The position numbers and the translations under genes are program-made. Under the pieces are notes generated by a model. That model was not told the DNA's origin, searched no databases, and worked only from the letters and a program-made list of their open reading frames with translations. 34,546 nt of DNA from positions 1 through 34,546 of the forward strand of contig DKNM01000051.1 of the NCBI GenBank assembly GCA_002470695.1, in the 5' to 3' direction. Shown here piece after piece: positions 7,000-15,770 of the stretch. This DNA comes from Candidatus Neomicrothrix sp. UBA7388 (GTDB lineage: Bacteria > Actinomycetota > Acidimicrobiia > Acidimicrobiales > Poriferisodalaceae). Numbering within the stretch: position 1 is the stretch's first letter; the number at the start of each line of letters is the position of its first letter.

Positions 7000-7772
7000 C
7001 TCTATCTTCAAACTCGCCGCGGCTGAAAAGTCTGCGAAAACTGGTCAGGGACAGGCGGTATCGCGCTCTTGAGGGGCAGACCGTTATTGAAGGTCCGCGG
7101 TCAATTCTCACGGCGCTACAGATAGGGGCGAATATAAATGAGGTTTTTGTCAGGTCGGATCAAGTCGAATTCGGCGAGTCGCTAGCGAAATTCGGGATTC
7201 CGATAACTGAGATAGAGAATGCCACTTTGGACGATATCGCCGAAAGTGGATCGCCTCAGGGAGTGCTCGCCAGAGCCTCTATTCCTGAGGTTGAAGTTCA
7301 CGACATAGCCCAGCAACCTCGAGTCGTAGTCGTGGACTCGGTTCAAGATCCAGGCAACATCGGAGCAATTGTTCGCACTGCTGCGGCTGCGCAATTTGAC
7401 GCGGTGGTCGCGACAAAGGGTTCTGCTGATCTTTGGAGCCCGCGGGCAATACGAGCGAGCGCTGGAACCATTTTTGCATTAGACGTGTTGGGGAATGCCG
7501 AGATGAGTTCGGTTCTAGATCTGCTCCTCGGCAATGGGCACACCATCGTTGCGGCGGGGGTCGACGGCCCAAGCGAGCTCAAACAACTGAGAAACACGGA
7601 GCGCATGACGCTGGTAGTTGGAAGTGAAGCGCATGGCCTAACAGCCGTCGCTTCGCAGACAGCGAGTTCCTATGTGCGCATACCTATGGGCCCTAATGTG
7701 GAGTCGCTAAATGTTGCGGTGGCGGCTGGACTCATCATGTACCAAATGCAAGATAACTCAGTTGGCCAGTAA
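6996..7772 (+). CDS. SpoU/TrmH-family 23S rRNA or tRNA 2'-O-ribose methyltransferase, probable CUG start
   Basis: The SPOUT catalytic domain (about residues 105-258) has all three family motifs: [27 protein letters not shown] and [22 protein letters not shown] binds in the knot made by the last two. The first ATG/GTG/TTG in frame is TTG 7227, which would delete the substrate-binding domain. The frame upstream encodes a normal SpoU N-terminus ([14 protein letters not shown], then VIEGPRSIL) without a stop back to 6978. The best start is CTG 6996, which overlaps the rplT stop as CTGA and suggests coupled re-initiation. There is no good ribosome site. That gives 258 residues, typical for the family. 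An rplT-SpoU-pheST order is common. The methylated nucleotide is unknown. Confidence 0.85.
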   Translation: MTLSSNSPRLKSLRKLVRDRRYRALEGQTVIEGPRSILTALQIGANINEVFVRSDQVEFGESLAKFGIPITEIENATLDDIAESGSPQGVLARASIPEVEVHDIAQQPRVVVVDSVQDPGNIGAIVRTAAAAQFDAVVATKGSADLWSPRAIRASAGTIFALDVLGNAEMSSVLDLLLGNGHTIVAAGVDGPSELKQLRNTERMTLVVGSEAHGLTAVASQTASSYVRIPMGPNVESLNVAVAAGLIMYQMQDNSVGQ

Positions 7773-7826
7773 GTCATTCGCTTATTGACTTCTGATCTGT
7801 GGCTCACTAGTCGTATCCTTCTCAGT

Positions 7827-8897
7827 GTGAGTGTGTACGACCAAATCGCTGAAGCCGAGACAAAAGCCGTTGTGGAAATTGAACAAGCCGCCGATTTGGC
7901 AGGCTTGACTGCGATCGAACCTATGCTATTTGGCAAAAAATCCGAGCTTGGGGGGCTCAAGCGGCTTATGGGTGAAGTCGATGCCGGAGAAAGGCCCAAA
8001 GTCGGGCAGGCCCTAAACGAAGCCCAATTGGTCGTTCGGGAGGCGCACGCCTTAGCAAAGGAGAAGTTCAGCAAGGCTCAGCGCCTGGCTCAGCTTGAAA
8101 CTGAACGGCTAGATCTGACCGAATCTCTGAACTCGACGCAGCGGGGTCACCTTCACCTTGTGACACAGACAATGGAGCGCTTAGAAGATGTCTTCGTGGG
8201 CATGGGTTTTACGGTATCCGAAGGCCCTCAGGCTGAAACAGACTGGTACAACTTCGAGGCGTTGAACCTTCCCGCAGCACACCCGGCGCGCTCCATGTTC
8301 GACACCCTCTATCTGGACTTAGGAGAACGAACTGAAATTGGTGATGGTGAAGGTGGTGAGGCGACGAATATTTTGCTTCGCACACATACTTCCCCCGTTC
8401 AAATCCGAGTCATGGAATCGACGCCTCCGCCTATCTATACCGTCTGTCCGGGACGCGTGTTTAGAAGAGACACAGCAGATGCCAGTCACATGCCTGTCTT
8501 TCATCAGATAGAAGGTCTAGTGATCGATCGTGGTATTAGCTTGACGGATCTGTCCGGAACGTTGAATGAGTTCACGGCGGCTTATTTTGGTGGGGCGATT
8601 AGTAGTCGACTCCGCCCCTCTTATTTCCCATTTACTGAACCCAGCGCAGAATTCGACATCACCTGCGTCATATGCGAGGGCGCTGGTTGTCAGACTTGTC
8701 AGCGAACAGGTTGGATTGAGCTAGGAGGGTGTGGGATGGTCCATCCCAACGTTTTAGCTAACTGCGGTTTAGATAGCGAGGAGTGGACGGGCTTCGCATT
8801 CGGATTCGGGATTGATCGACTTGCTCTCATGCGCCACGGAATTAAGGACTTGCGGGACATGTACACCAACGATGTTCGTTTTCTCGAGCAGTTTTAG
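7827..8897 (+). CDS. pheS: Phenylalanyl-tRNA synthetase alpha subunit
   Basis: PheS carries the class II catalytic core of the (alpha-beta)2 enzyme that charges tRNA-Phe. An N-terminal coiled coil (about 1-95) is followed by motif 2-type sequence (CPGRVFRRDTADASHMPVFH) and motif 3 (FGFGIDRLALMRHGI). Between them is RPSYFPFTEPSAEFD and a four-cysteine insertion, CVICEGAGCQTCQRTGW, of zinc-ribbon form. A similar C-x2-C...C-x2-C knuckle occurs in PheS of several other bacterial lineages and is absent from E. coli. GTG 7827 (MSVYDQIAEAE, 356 residues) fits better than TTG 7785, but no Shine-Dalgarno decides it. pheT follows after 12 bp. Confidence 0.95.
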   Translation: MSVYDQIAEAETKAVVEIEQAADLAGLTAIEPMLFGKKSELGGLKRLMGEVDAGERPKVGQALNEAQLVVREAHALAKEKFSKAQRLAQLETERLDLTESLNSTQRGHLHLVTQTMERLEDVFVGMGFTVSEGPQAETDWYNFEALNLPAAHPARSMFDTLYLDLGERTEIGDGEGGEATNILLRTHTSPVQIRVMESTPPPIYTVCPGRVFRRDTADASHMPVFHQIEGLVIDRGISLTDLSGTLNEFTAAYFGGAISSRLRPSYFPFTEPSAEFDITCVICEGAGCQTCQRTGWIELGGCGMVHPNVLANCGLDSEEWTGFAFGFGIDRLALMRHGIKDLRDMYTNDVRFLEQF

Positions 8898-8909
8898 AGG
8901 GATGTCGAT

Positions 8910-11282
8910 ATGAAAGTTCTTTTGTCCTGGCTCCAAGAGTTTGCACCCATCAAGGGCACCGCTCTTGATTTAGGGAATCATATGAGTGACCTTGGGATGG
9001 CAGTCGAGGAGATGAGGGTTCTAAATAACTTGGATGGAGTGGTGGTTGCCAAAGTCGCCGATCTGCGCCCTCACCCCAAAGCAGACCGAATCCAGCTTGT
9101 TGATGTAGATACTGGTGACGATGAACCACTCCAGGTTTGTTGTGGGGCCTTCAATATGTCGGTTGGGGATCTGATTCCTTTTGCCAGCATTGGAACAGTA
9201 ATGCCTGACGGTATGGAGATAGCGCAGCGAAAAATGAGAGGCGAGATATCCAACGGCATGTGTTGTTCGGCCTCGGAGCTGGGTTTAGGTACAGATCACG
9301 ACGGAATCATGATTCTCCCCGATGAGCTGCAGGTAGGTGAACCGCTCCTCCATGAGTTGGGTCTTGCCGGCGATGTGCTCTGGGATTTGGAGATAAATCC
9401 CAATCGTCCCGACGCGATGTCGGTTTCCGGTGTGGCGCGTGATCTAGCAGCAAGGCTTGGAGTCCCATTTCGAATTCCTGAATGGTCCGTGGAAAGTGTC
9501 AGCGGGAGCGCAGAAGACCTCGCAACCTTCAACATCGAGGACCCCGTCCTGTGCCCGAGGTTTACGGGCCGGGTGATAAAGAATGTCTCGGTCGGTAGCT
9601 CTCCACTGTGGATGCAGATGCGACTCGTGCTATCCGGTATGCGTCCGATTAACTCGGTCGTCGATGTTTCTAACTACGTCATGCTCGAATTAGGAACCCC
9701 GAACCACACATATGATCTTGCGCTTGTCCCCAATGGCCATATTGGTGTTCGAGGAGCTTCCGATGGAGAACAAATTACTACTCTTGATAACCAAGAAAGG
9801 ACACTGGTCGCGGGTGATGGAGTTATTGTCGATGAATCAGATCAGGCAATTGGTATTGCCGGAGTAATGGGTGGTGCATCGACTGAAATTTCTTCGTCAA
9901 CCACAGGTGTTCTTCTTGAACTAGCGAGCTGGAACCCTGAATCAATAGCGAGAACCTCACAGCGGTTGGGCCTCCGTTCCGAGGCCTCGGCTCGTTTCGA
10001 ACGAGGTACCGATTGGGGTATTAATCCTTTAGCTGTTGAAAGGTTTTGTCACCTTCTTAATCAAATAACACCCGGCGGCATTGAAGTAGTAGGAGAGGTT
10101 ATTGATGTCGAAGGCGACCTGCCAGAACAGGCTCCTGTTTCAGTACGAACATCTCGCATGAGTGCGTTGCTGGGTCGGAAATTTGAAGCTTCTGAAATTC
10201 GGAATCTTTTGCGTCCTATCGGCTTTGAGGTTGCAGAAACGTCAGACGCAGACGTCCAGGAAGTGCGCATTCCCTCGTTCCGACCCGACACTCAAACCGA
10301 AACCGATATAGCTGAAGAAATAGCCAGACATTTCGGCTACGGCAATCTAGGAACATCGGTTCCCAGGTCGCCCGATGCGGGACGTTTATCGCCTGAGCAG
10401 AAACTGAGGCGCGGCATTCGACAGGTAATGGTGGGCTCAGGCATGGTCGAGGCAATGCCGAACCCCTTCCTGGCGCCAAGTGATATAGGTAAATCGGGTC
10501 TGGAGGTTGCCGAACCTGTTCGATTATTAAACCCTTTAGCAGTCGAAGAGTCTGTCTTAAGGCCGTCCTTGTTGCCAGGGCTGTTAGCAGCTGTTGGATA
10601 CAACTACTCGCACCGAAATATAGGGGTCAAACTTTTTGAGATCGGAGCCGTTTTCGAACTTGGACTGACTAACTCTTTGCCCGACGAAACCGAGCGTCTA
10701 GGGGCGTTGCTTGCCAACGAGGAAGCATTTGCTGCCATCGACTTGCTGCGTGAGTTGGGATCAGCGTTGAAGCTCAGTTTCGAGGTGCGAAATCAAGATG
10801 GGCTCCCTGGTATGCATCCGACGCGTTGTGCTCAGGTGAGGCTGAATGGCTCAGTCGTAGGGTCCGTCGGCGAAGTGGACCCTGATGTGCTCAAAAGCTA
10901 TGAAGTCGAAGATCGCTGTGCTTGGTTAGATTTACGTCTCGATTTCTTGGTTGCAGGGGCCATTGCAGCTGATTTAGCCCCGTACGTGCCTGTATCGACT
11001 TTCCCCTCCAGCGACGTCGATCTCGCTTTTCTTGTTGAGAACCAAGTGCAAGCATCGGAAATAGAGGCCACTTTGCGCAAAGCCATAGGGGAAGAATTGC
11101 AGTCTGTGCGTCTTTTCGATGTTTTTCGAAATGACCAGCTTGAGAGCAGTTCGCGCTCTTTGGCGTTCTCGTTGCGTCTTCAAGCGAAAGACCGGACTAT
11201 GACTGATGAGGAAGTCGGAAAATTAAGGCAACGGTGTATCGATGCCGTTGAAGGTTCGCATAAGGCCACGCTGCGTTCCTGA
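8910..11282 (+). CDS. pheT: Phenylalanyl-tRNA synthetase beta subunit
   Basis: This is a complete 790-residue beta subunit. In order it has an EMAP-like tRNA-binding domain (about 40-150, LRPHPKADRIQLVDVD and MRGEISNGMCCSASELGLG), the B3/B4 editing domain (about 210-380, with RPINSVVDVSNYVMLELGTP), the B5 domain, a catalytic-like domain (EEIARHFGYGN and VEAMPNPFLAP) and the C-terminal ferredoxin-fold anticodon-binding domain (about 695-788, PVSTFPSSDVDLAFLVE). The B3/B4 domain clears mis-charged tyrosine. The ATG has an AGAGGG site 8 nt upstream that overlaps the pheS stop, so the two subunits are made from one message. It converges on the next gene with only 8 bp between the stops and no visible terminator. 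Confidence 0.96.
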   Translation: MKVLLSWLQEFAPIKGTALDLGNHMSDLGMAVEEMRVLNNLDGVVVAKVADLRPHPKADRIQLVDVDTGDDEPLQVCCGAFNMSVGDLIPFASIGTVMPDGMEIAQRKMRGEISNGMCCSASELGLGTDHDGIMILPDELQVGEPLLHELGLAGDVLWDLEINPNRPDAMSVSGVARDLAARLGVPFRIPEWSVESVSGSAEDLATFNIEDPVLCPRFTGRVIKNVSVGSSPLWMQMRLVLSGMRPINSVVDVSNYVMLELGTPNHTYDLALVPNGHIGVRGASDGEQITTLDNQERTLVAGDGVIVDESDQAIGIAGVMGGASTEISSSTTGVLLELASWNPESIARTSQRLGLRSEASARFERGTDWGINPLAVERFCHLLNQITPGGIEVVGEVIDVEGDLPEQAPVSVRTSRMSALLGRKFEASEIRNLLRPIGFEVAETSDADVQEVRIPSFRPDTQTETDIAEEIARHFGYGNLGTSVPRSPDAGRLSPEQKLRRGIRQVMVGSGMVEAMPNPFLAPSDIGKSGLEVAEPVRLLNPLAVEESVLRPSLLPGLLAAVGYNYSHRNIGVKLFEIGAVFELGLTNSLPDETERLGALLANEEAFAAIDLLRELGSALKLSFEVRNQDGLPGMHPTRCAQVRLNGSVVGSVGEVDPDVLKSYEVEDRCAWLDLRLDFLVAGAIAADLAPYVPVSTFPSSDVDLAFLVENQVQASEIEATLRKAIGEELQSVRLFDVFRNDQLESSSRSLAFSLRLQAKDRTMTDEEVGKLRQRCIDAVEGSHKATLRS

Positions 11283-11290
11283 CAAAAAAA

Positions 11291-12214
11291 TTAATAGCCG
11301 AGTTCAACGTCAACGAGGCCGATTAGAGGTTGGCCCAAAACGAGTTGTTGTACGTTGCGGGTGATGCGCTGCGCTAGCAGGGGCAGGCCCATCTCGGGAG
11401 TATTCCCTATGTGCGGCGTGATCAGACAGTTATTGAGGTCCCATAGGGGGTGATCTTTCGGCAGAGGCTCAGGCTCGGTGACATCGAGAGCGGCCCCTCC
11501 GATGATTCCGTTCCTCAGAGCACTAACGAGGTCATCTGTGACAATGTGAGCGCCACGTGCCACGTTAACTATCCATGAGTGTTCAGGAAGTAGCTGCATC
11601 TCGTGTTTGCTGATAATGCCCTTTGTTTCGGGCGTTAAGGCAAGCGCCAGTACCAGCAGGTCCGTCTTCGGAAGAACGTCGTGCAAGTAAGGTGTTTGGA
11701 TCACCTTTTCCGCGCCCTCGATGTGAGAGATCTGATTGCGCACGACGGTCGTCTTGCAATTAAATGGGCGGAGAAGCGGAAGTAGCTCCTGGGTTATCCC
11801 ACCTCCCCCCAAAATGGTCACGTTTGCGCCCAAAAGGTTTTGGCCCTGGGGGCCTTCCCAGTGCTTAGCTTGAGCGTATGAATGAAGACCTCGAAAGCCA
11901 GCGAGGGCGAGCGCTAAGGCGTGCTCAGCAACTGGTGACGCGTAAACGCCTTTCCCGCAAGTCCAGGTGAGTTCGGGTCGAGAGCGGAGCATTTGGAGGA
12001 AGGGTTCGATTCCGGCGTAGGGAAGTTGAACCCACCTGATGCCGGGATTGGCGTCGAGCACTACAGGAAGCAGATCCGCTCTAGCCGGTTCCGCCCACAC
12101 CAAGGCTTCGGCGGCTTCCGGCCCGACAACTTCTCCGCCTCCGGCCTCTACAGCTTCGGCGAGGTAAGTGCGACGCCAACAATCGGGTTCAACTGCAACT
12201 TTAACCATGGTCAT
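11291..12214 (-). CDS. D-isomer-specific 2-hydroxyacid dehydrogenase, NAD(P)-dependent
   Basis: This 307-residue protein interconverts a 2-oxo acid and a D-2-hydroxy acid, probably in the cytosol. The split substrate domain is interrupted by a Rossmann domain (about 100-275) with the dinucleotide loop GGGGIT (136-141). The catalytic triad of the family is visible: Arg220 in NVARG, Glu247 in DVTEPEP and His268 in TPHIGNT. It is closest in style to short glyoxylate/hydroxypyruvate-reductase-like members rather than to SerA, as it has no ACT domain. The start may be ATG 12214 or 12208 (MVKV). It is the first gene of the accessory block, and 136 bp with no recognisable feature separate it from the SDR upstream on the same strand. 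The substrate is unknown; an alpha-hydroxy acid made by the PhyH enzymes is possible. Confidence 0.88.
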   Translation of the reverse strand: MTMVKVAVEPDCWRRTYLAEAVEAGGGEVVGPEAAEALVWAEPARADLLPVVLDANPGIRWVQLPYAGIEPFLQMLRSRPELTWTCGKGVYASPVAEHALALALAGFRGLHSYAQAKHWEGPQGQNLLGANVTILGGGGITQELLPLLRPFNCKTTVVRNQISHIEGAEKVIQTPYLHDVLPKTDLLVLALALTPETKGIISKHEMQLLPEHSWIVNVARGAHIVTDDLVSALRNGIIGGAALDVTEPEPLPKDHPLWDLNNCLITPHIGNTPEMGLPLLAQRITRNVQQLVLGQPLIGLVDVELGY

Positions 12215-12350
12215 TTATTTCACAGCTTTGGGATGAAGGCAAAGTCACGTTCTTCTCCGTTGCTCGGGAAATTGTTCAGATTAGTGGCCGCAACGATTAG
12301 AGACGGCGCTTGTTCGGAAGAATCAAAGCCTGGTCAATCGCGTCGACCTA

Positions 12351-13175
12351 TCAGGCTCGGCTATCGGCAATCAACCCGCCGTCTGGGAAGATGATCTCGC
12401 CGGTCACGAAACTTGCTTCGTCGCTGCAAAGATAGAGACATGCATTGGCAATATCGGAGGGCTCCCCAAGTCGGCGGAGAGGTGTCTCTTTGATTCGATC
12501 TTCTACCCAGGCGTCATTGCTTGTAGCTGCGCCACTCATTGATGTTTTGATATACCCCGGGCCGACGGCGTTAACCCTGATTCCGTGGCGCGCGAGTTCG
12601 ATAGCTCCGCACTTAGTCAACATCCAAACGCCGGCTTTCGACACGCAATAATCGGATGCTCCCATCAAAGCTGTTTTTCCAGCGATCGAGGCTATGTTCA
12701 CGATCGCTCCGCCTCCAGACTCCTGCATTTTCTTAGCAATTGCCTGGTTGGTGAGCATCACTCCGGTGAGGTTCACGTCGAGAACTCGCTGCCAATTTGC
12801 TAACGACTTGTCGATAAGCATCATGTCGTGACGGTCATGACGGTCCGCGCCCGCTTGTTCCTGAGGCTCCCTACTTACGTAGGAAGCGTGTGAAATTCCG
12901 GCGGCGGCAACGCATGCATCAACTTGCCCAAATTCGTTCATCGCGGCGTCAGCCATCGCTACAACGTCTTCGGGAATTGAAGCGTCAACTGCGAAAGGTA
13001 CCGCTTCGTTACCTGCCGCTTTAATCTCTGCGCACACGGAGCTTGCTCGATCTAGGTTGATGTCAGCGACAACAATCTTGGCTCCTTCTTCGGCAAACCT
13101 GAGAGAGCACTCCCTGCCGATGCCCGATGCCCCTCCTGTGATAACCGCTACTTTCCCAGCTAGTCGCTTAGTCAT
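12351..13175 (-). CDS. Short-chain dehydrogenase/reductase with an RHD-repeat insertion
   Basis: This 274-residue classical SDR has the cofactor motif TGGASGIG (13-20), Asp38 suggesting NAD(H) preference, the AAAGIS motif, Asn135, Ser163, and the catalytic Tyr176-x3-Lys180 in DYCVSKAG. I chose ATG 13175 because GGGGAGGAA lies about 8 nt upstream on the minus strand; an upstream in-frame start at 13262 would add 29 unconserved residues. Residues 101-127 form an insertion before the active-site helix and contain DRHDRHD, encoded by a 9-nt tandem repeat. It diverges from the carboxyltransferase gene. It probably oxidises a hydroxy intermediate of the same pathway; the substrate is unknown. Confidence 0.9.
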   Translation of the reverse strand: MTKRLAGKVAVITGGASGIGRECSLRFAEEGAKIVVADINLDRASSVCAEIKAAGNEAVPFAVDASIPEDVVAMADAAMNEFGQVDACVAAAGISHASYVSREPQEQAGADRHDRHDMMLIDKSLANWQRVLDVNLTGVMLTNQAIAKKMQESGGGAIVNIASIAGKTALMGASDYCVSKAGVWMLTKCGAIELARHGIRVNAVGPGYIKTSMSGAATSNDAWVEDRIKETPLRRLGEPSDIANACLYLCSDEASFVTGEIIFPDGGLIADSRA

Positions 13176-13256
13176 TTGTTTTCCTCCCCAGTTCCTTAAG
13201 TCAGCGTAGATCTCTAAGATAATTTCTGCTCGCAGACACTTGCCCCTTCTGGCGGT

Positions 13257-13311
13257 GGTCAAACTATTTGCAAGCTTGAAATTTGACCCACTCTGTCTTT
13301 GTCTTTAGGGG
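13257..13311 (+). promoter_or_regulatory. Inverted repeat and candidate promoter between SDR and carboxyltransferase genes
   Basis: GGTCAAA (13257-13263) and TTTGACC (13282-13288) form a perfect inverted repeat with an 18-bp spacer. The right arm supplies TTGACC (13283-13288), five of six bases of a -35 box, followed 17 bp later by TAGGGG (13306-13311), a possible actinobacterial -10. The left arm would place TTGACC on the minus strand toward the SDR. The symmetry may be an operator controlling both directions, or simply two back-to-back -35 boxes. The rest of the 191-bp gap shows nothing recognisable. Confidence 0.4.
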
Positions 13312-13366
13312 CAATCTGCCGTCGAAAATGATGAACTGTTGTCTTACCCCTAGGAATTGCATCATT

Positions 13367-14929
13367 ATGAAAAACGAAGACGCTGAATTCGACCCAGTCG
13401 CTGACCTTCACGAGAGGCAACGGCGCATCCGTCAGGAAATGGGTGGAGCTGACCGTGTTGCGAAAATGAAAAAGGATGGAGTGCCAACAATTCGCGACCA
13501 CATTGAGGGCCTCTTGGACCAAGGAACGTTTCGTGAACTAGGAACGCACAGCCGTTCCATGAGGCTTGAAGACCGATCAAGCACTCCGGGTGACGGAAAA
13601 GTGGGTGGGGAAGGTGAAGTAAATGGGAAATCAGTAGCTATTGCGGGCGATGACATTACCGTGAAAAAGGGGTCGAGTTCCATTGTTGGTAGCCGGAGGC
13701 TCCACCGGCTCTACGAGCGAGCTATAGAACGGGGTATGCCCTACATCTACGTGGGTGAGACTGGTGGCGGGCGAATTCCCGACCTTATAGGAGCCGAAGG
13801 GATCTCGGACATAGCCCCGTCTCCTGAGCTAGCTCGACGCCGCCGCCAAATTCCGATGGCGACGGTTATTGTCGGCCAAAGTTTCGGTGGCTCCTCATTT
13901 CAATCGGCCTTTTCCGATTTCGTGGTTCAAGTGCGCGGCTCTGTGTTAGCTGTCACTTCGCCTCGAGTTTTCGAAGTGGCTACCGGCGAAATTATCGGCT
14001 TCGAGGAATTGGGCGGAGTGGATGTTCACTCGCGCATAACAGGCCAAATCGACATTGGAGTTGATTCGTTTACTGAAAGTTACGACGCCGTTCGGCGATG
14101 GTTGTCCTACCTTCCTCAGAATGCTTGGACACCCGCCCCTAGAAGCTCTAACAGAGCCAATCTGGATCCGGATCAGTCGCTCGCAGATATGGTCCCTTCG
14201 AAAAGGACACGAGGGTACGACATGCGTAGATTCGCCGCAGCGTTGCTGGACCCAGAAAGCTTTATGGAGCTCCAACCTGGGTACGCGCGCAATTTGACCG
14301 CTGGTTTAGGTCGTTTAGATGGCTTTTCGGTCGGCGTTATCGGGAACAACCCGATGTTTAATGCAGGAGTTTTGGACCCAGAGGCGTGCCGCAAAGCTAT
14401 TCGTTTGATGTGCCTATGTGACGCGTACAACCTTCCGGTGATCTTCCTCATGGATGTGCCGGGTTTCATGGTCGGTAAGTCCGTTGAACATAATCGAATT
14501 TTGTCTCTTGCGATCAGGTTTGTTGAGGCGCTCGGGAACATGTCGACCCCTACGTTGACGGTGACTCTACGCAAAGGTTTCGGCCTGGCATTTCCTGCGA
14601 TGAATGGCTCCGGTCTTGGGTCTTCGGGCTTGTATTCCTGGCCGGGCGCTGAGATTGGCTTTATGGACCCAGAAGTCGGAGTCAACGTTGCTTACGCAAA
14701 TCGTTTAGAGGGTTTGAGTGAAGATGAAGCTAATAGTGAGCGACAACGCTTAGTTTCCGAAATAGGTCTTGCCACCTCGCCTTATGAGGCTGCGGGAACA
14801 TTGCGAATTGACGAAGTGATAGACCCCGCTGACACTCGTCGAATTCTCGTGGAAGATTTACGTCAGTTGGCAGGCCGTCGAATTCCCCCGCCAGAAAGTC
14901 GGCCACTCAGCTACTGGCCTACCGTTTAA
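13367..14929 (+). CDS. Acyl-CoA carboxylase carboxyltransferase (beta) subunit, PccB/AccD family
   Basis: This 520-residue protein has the two crotonase-like halves of biotin-dependent carboxyltransferases. The N half has the acyl-CoA-binding region GETGGGRIPDLIGAEG and FGGSSFQSAFSDFV. The C half has PVIFLMDVPGFMVG, LRKGFGLAFPAMNG and EIGFMDPEVGVNVAY. Such subunits move CO2 from carboxybiotin to propionyl-, acetyl-, methylcrotonyl- or other acyl-CoAs. Length is normal. ATG 13367 with TAGGAA upstream is preferred; the frame extends to 13283 but overlaps promoter-like sequence. The usual SYGG/GG-rich loops of propionyl-CoA enzymes are altered (SGLGSSGLYSWPGA), so the substrate may be unusual. 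No biotin carboxylase or biotin carrier gene is in the window. PhyH follows after 20 bp. Confidence 0.9.
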   Translation: MKNEDAEFDPVADLHERQRRIRQEMGGADRVAKMKKDGVPTIRDHIEGLLDQGTFRELGTHSRSMRLEDRSSTPGDGKVGGEGEVNGKSVAIAGDDITVKKGSSSIVGSRRLHRLYERAIERGMPYIYVGETGGGRIPDLIGAEGISDIAPSPELARRRRQIPMATVIVGQSFGGSSFQSAFSDFVVQVRGSVLAVTSPRVFEVATGEIIGFEELGGVDVHSRITGQIDIGVDSFTESYDAVRRWLSYLPQNAWTPAPRSSNRANLDPDQSLADMVPSKRTRGYDMRRFAAALLDPESFMELQPGYARNLTAGLGRLDGFSVGVIGNNPMFNAGVLDPEACRKAIRLMCLCDAYNLPVIFLMDVPGFMVGKSVEHNRILSLAIRFVEALGNMSTPTLTVTLRKGFGLAFPAMNGSGLGSSGLYSWPGAEIGFMDPEVGVNVAYANRLEGLSEDEANSERQRLVSEIGLATSPYEAAGTLRIDEVIDPADTRRILVEDLRQLAGRRIPPPESRPLSYWPTV

Positions 14930-14949
14930 TAGGACGAACAGGAGAAAAA

Positions 14950-15768
14950 ATGAATGGCGAGATTACAGCAGAGCAAAAAGCTTCCTGCGCCGCTGATGGA
15001 GCTGTTGTTCTGCGAAATGTAATAAGCGAAGAATGGCTCAGTGTTGTTGAGGCGGGAATCGAGAGGGATATACAAAACCCCGGTCCCTATTTCCATGGGT
15101 ACGTTCCAGATAACGGGATAGGCAAATTCCATGGAAATATTCGGCTCTGGGAAACGGATCCTGAAATGGGAAGATTTTGTAAAGAAGGCCCATTGGCAGC
15201 TCTAGCTGCCCAGTTTTTTGACTCTTCTAAGGTCAGCCTCTTTTATGACCAATTATTTGTTAAGGAAGCTGGAACCGAAAATAGAACCCGCTGGCACAAC
15301 GACCTTCCTTACTGGCCAATTCGTGGACAGCAGATAATGTCCTTTTGGGTTGCTTTGGATGAAGTCACGATAGAGAGCGGCGGTCTTGAATTCATCAAGG
15401 GTTCGCACCTTTGGGATATTTGGTACCAACCTGAGACGTTTGGAAAAACATCTGGGCACGGTGAATATGAACGAAATCCTGATTATGTCGATATCCCCGA
15501 TATAGAAGCGAAGAAAGAAGACTACGACATTATTTCCTGGGACTTGATGCCCGGCGATGTCTACGCATTTCATGCAATGACTGTGCATGGCTCTGGAGGA
15601 AACTTGAGGCCTGACGTCCGGCGGCGTGGTTACACGGTCCGATATTGCGGCGATGACGCAGTGTACGACAGTCGCAAGGGAACACAATCGCATCTGCGTT
15701 CGGATTTACACGAGGACGGCGACCAATTAGACAGTTTGCAATATCCGTTGGTTTGGACCAAACGCTGA
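14950..15768 (+). CDS. Phytanoyl-CoA dioxygenase (PhyH)-family Fe(II)/2-oxoglutarate hydroxylase, first copy
   Basis: This 272-residue cupin-fold enzyme is expected to hydroxylate a substrate using Fe(II), O2 and 2-oxoglutarate. The iron ligands are visible: His116 and Asp118 in RWHNDLPYW, and the distal His213 in FHAMTVHGSGGN, followed by arginines in RRRGYTVRY that would hold 2-oxoglutarate. GGLEFIKGSHLW is the typical core strand. AGGAG lies just upstream of the ATG. It appears to be co-transcribed with the carboxyltransferase gene and meets the CoA transferase gene tail to tail with 2 bp between. PhyH proteins act on CoA thioesters or on free small molecules; which applies here is unknown, though the CoA-transferase neighbour favours a thioester. 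Confidence 0.88.
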   Translation: MNGEITAEQKASCAADGAVVLRNVISEEWLSVVEAGIERDIQNPGPYFHGYVPDNGIGKFHGNIRLWETDPEMGRFCKEGPLAALAAQFFDSSKVSLFYDQLFVKEAGTENRTRWHNDLPYWPIRGQQIMSFWVALDEVTIESGGLEFIKGSHLWDIWYQPETFGKTSGHGEYERNPDYVDIPDIEAKKEDYDIISWDLMPGDVYAFHAMTVHGSGGNLRPDVRRRGYTVRYCGDDAVYDSRKGTQSHLRSDLHEDGDQLDSLQYPLVWTKR

Positions 15769-15770
15769 AA

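Noticed and set aside
7227..7772. Truncated 181-residue methyltransferase from TTG 7227
   Set aside because: It would lack the substrate-binding domain that is plainly encoded upstream in the same frame.
11993..12394. 133-codon plus-strand frame across the 2-hydroxyacid dehydrogenase N-terminus
   Set aside because: It is antisense to a well-supported gene and its translation has no family resemblance.
13176..13262. Longer SDR N-terminus
   Set aside because: It would run through the strong GGGGAGG ribosome site that belongs to ATG 13175.
13283..13366. Longer carboxyltransferase N-terminus
   Set aside because: The added residues are unconserved and overlap the TTGACC/TAGGGG promoter candidate.
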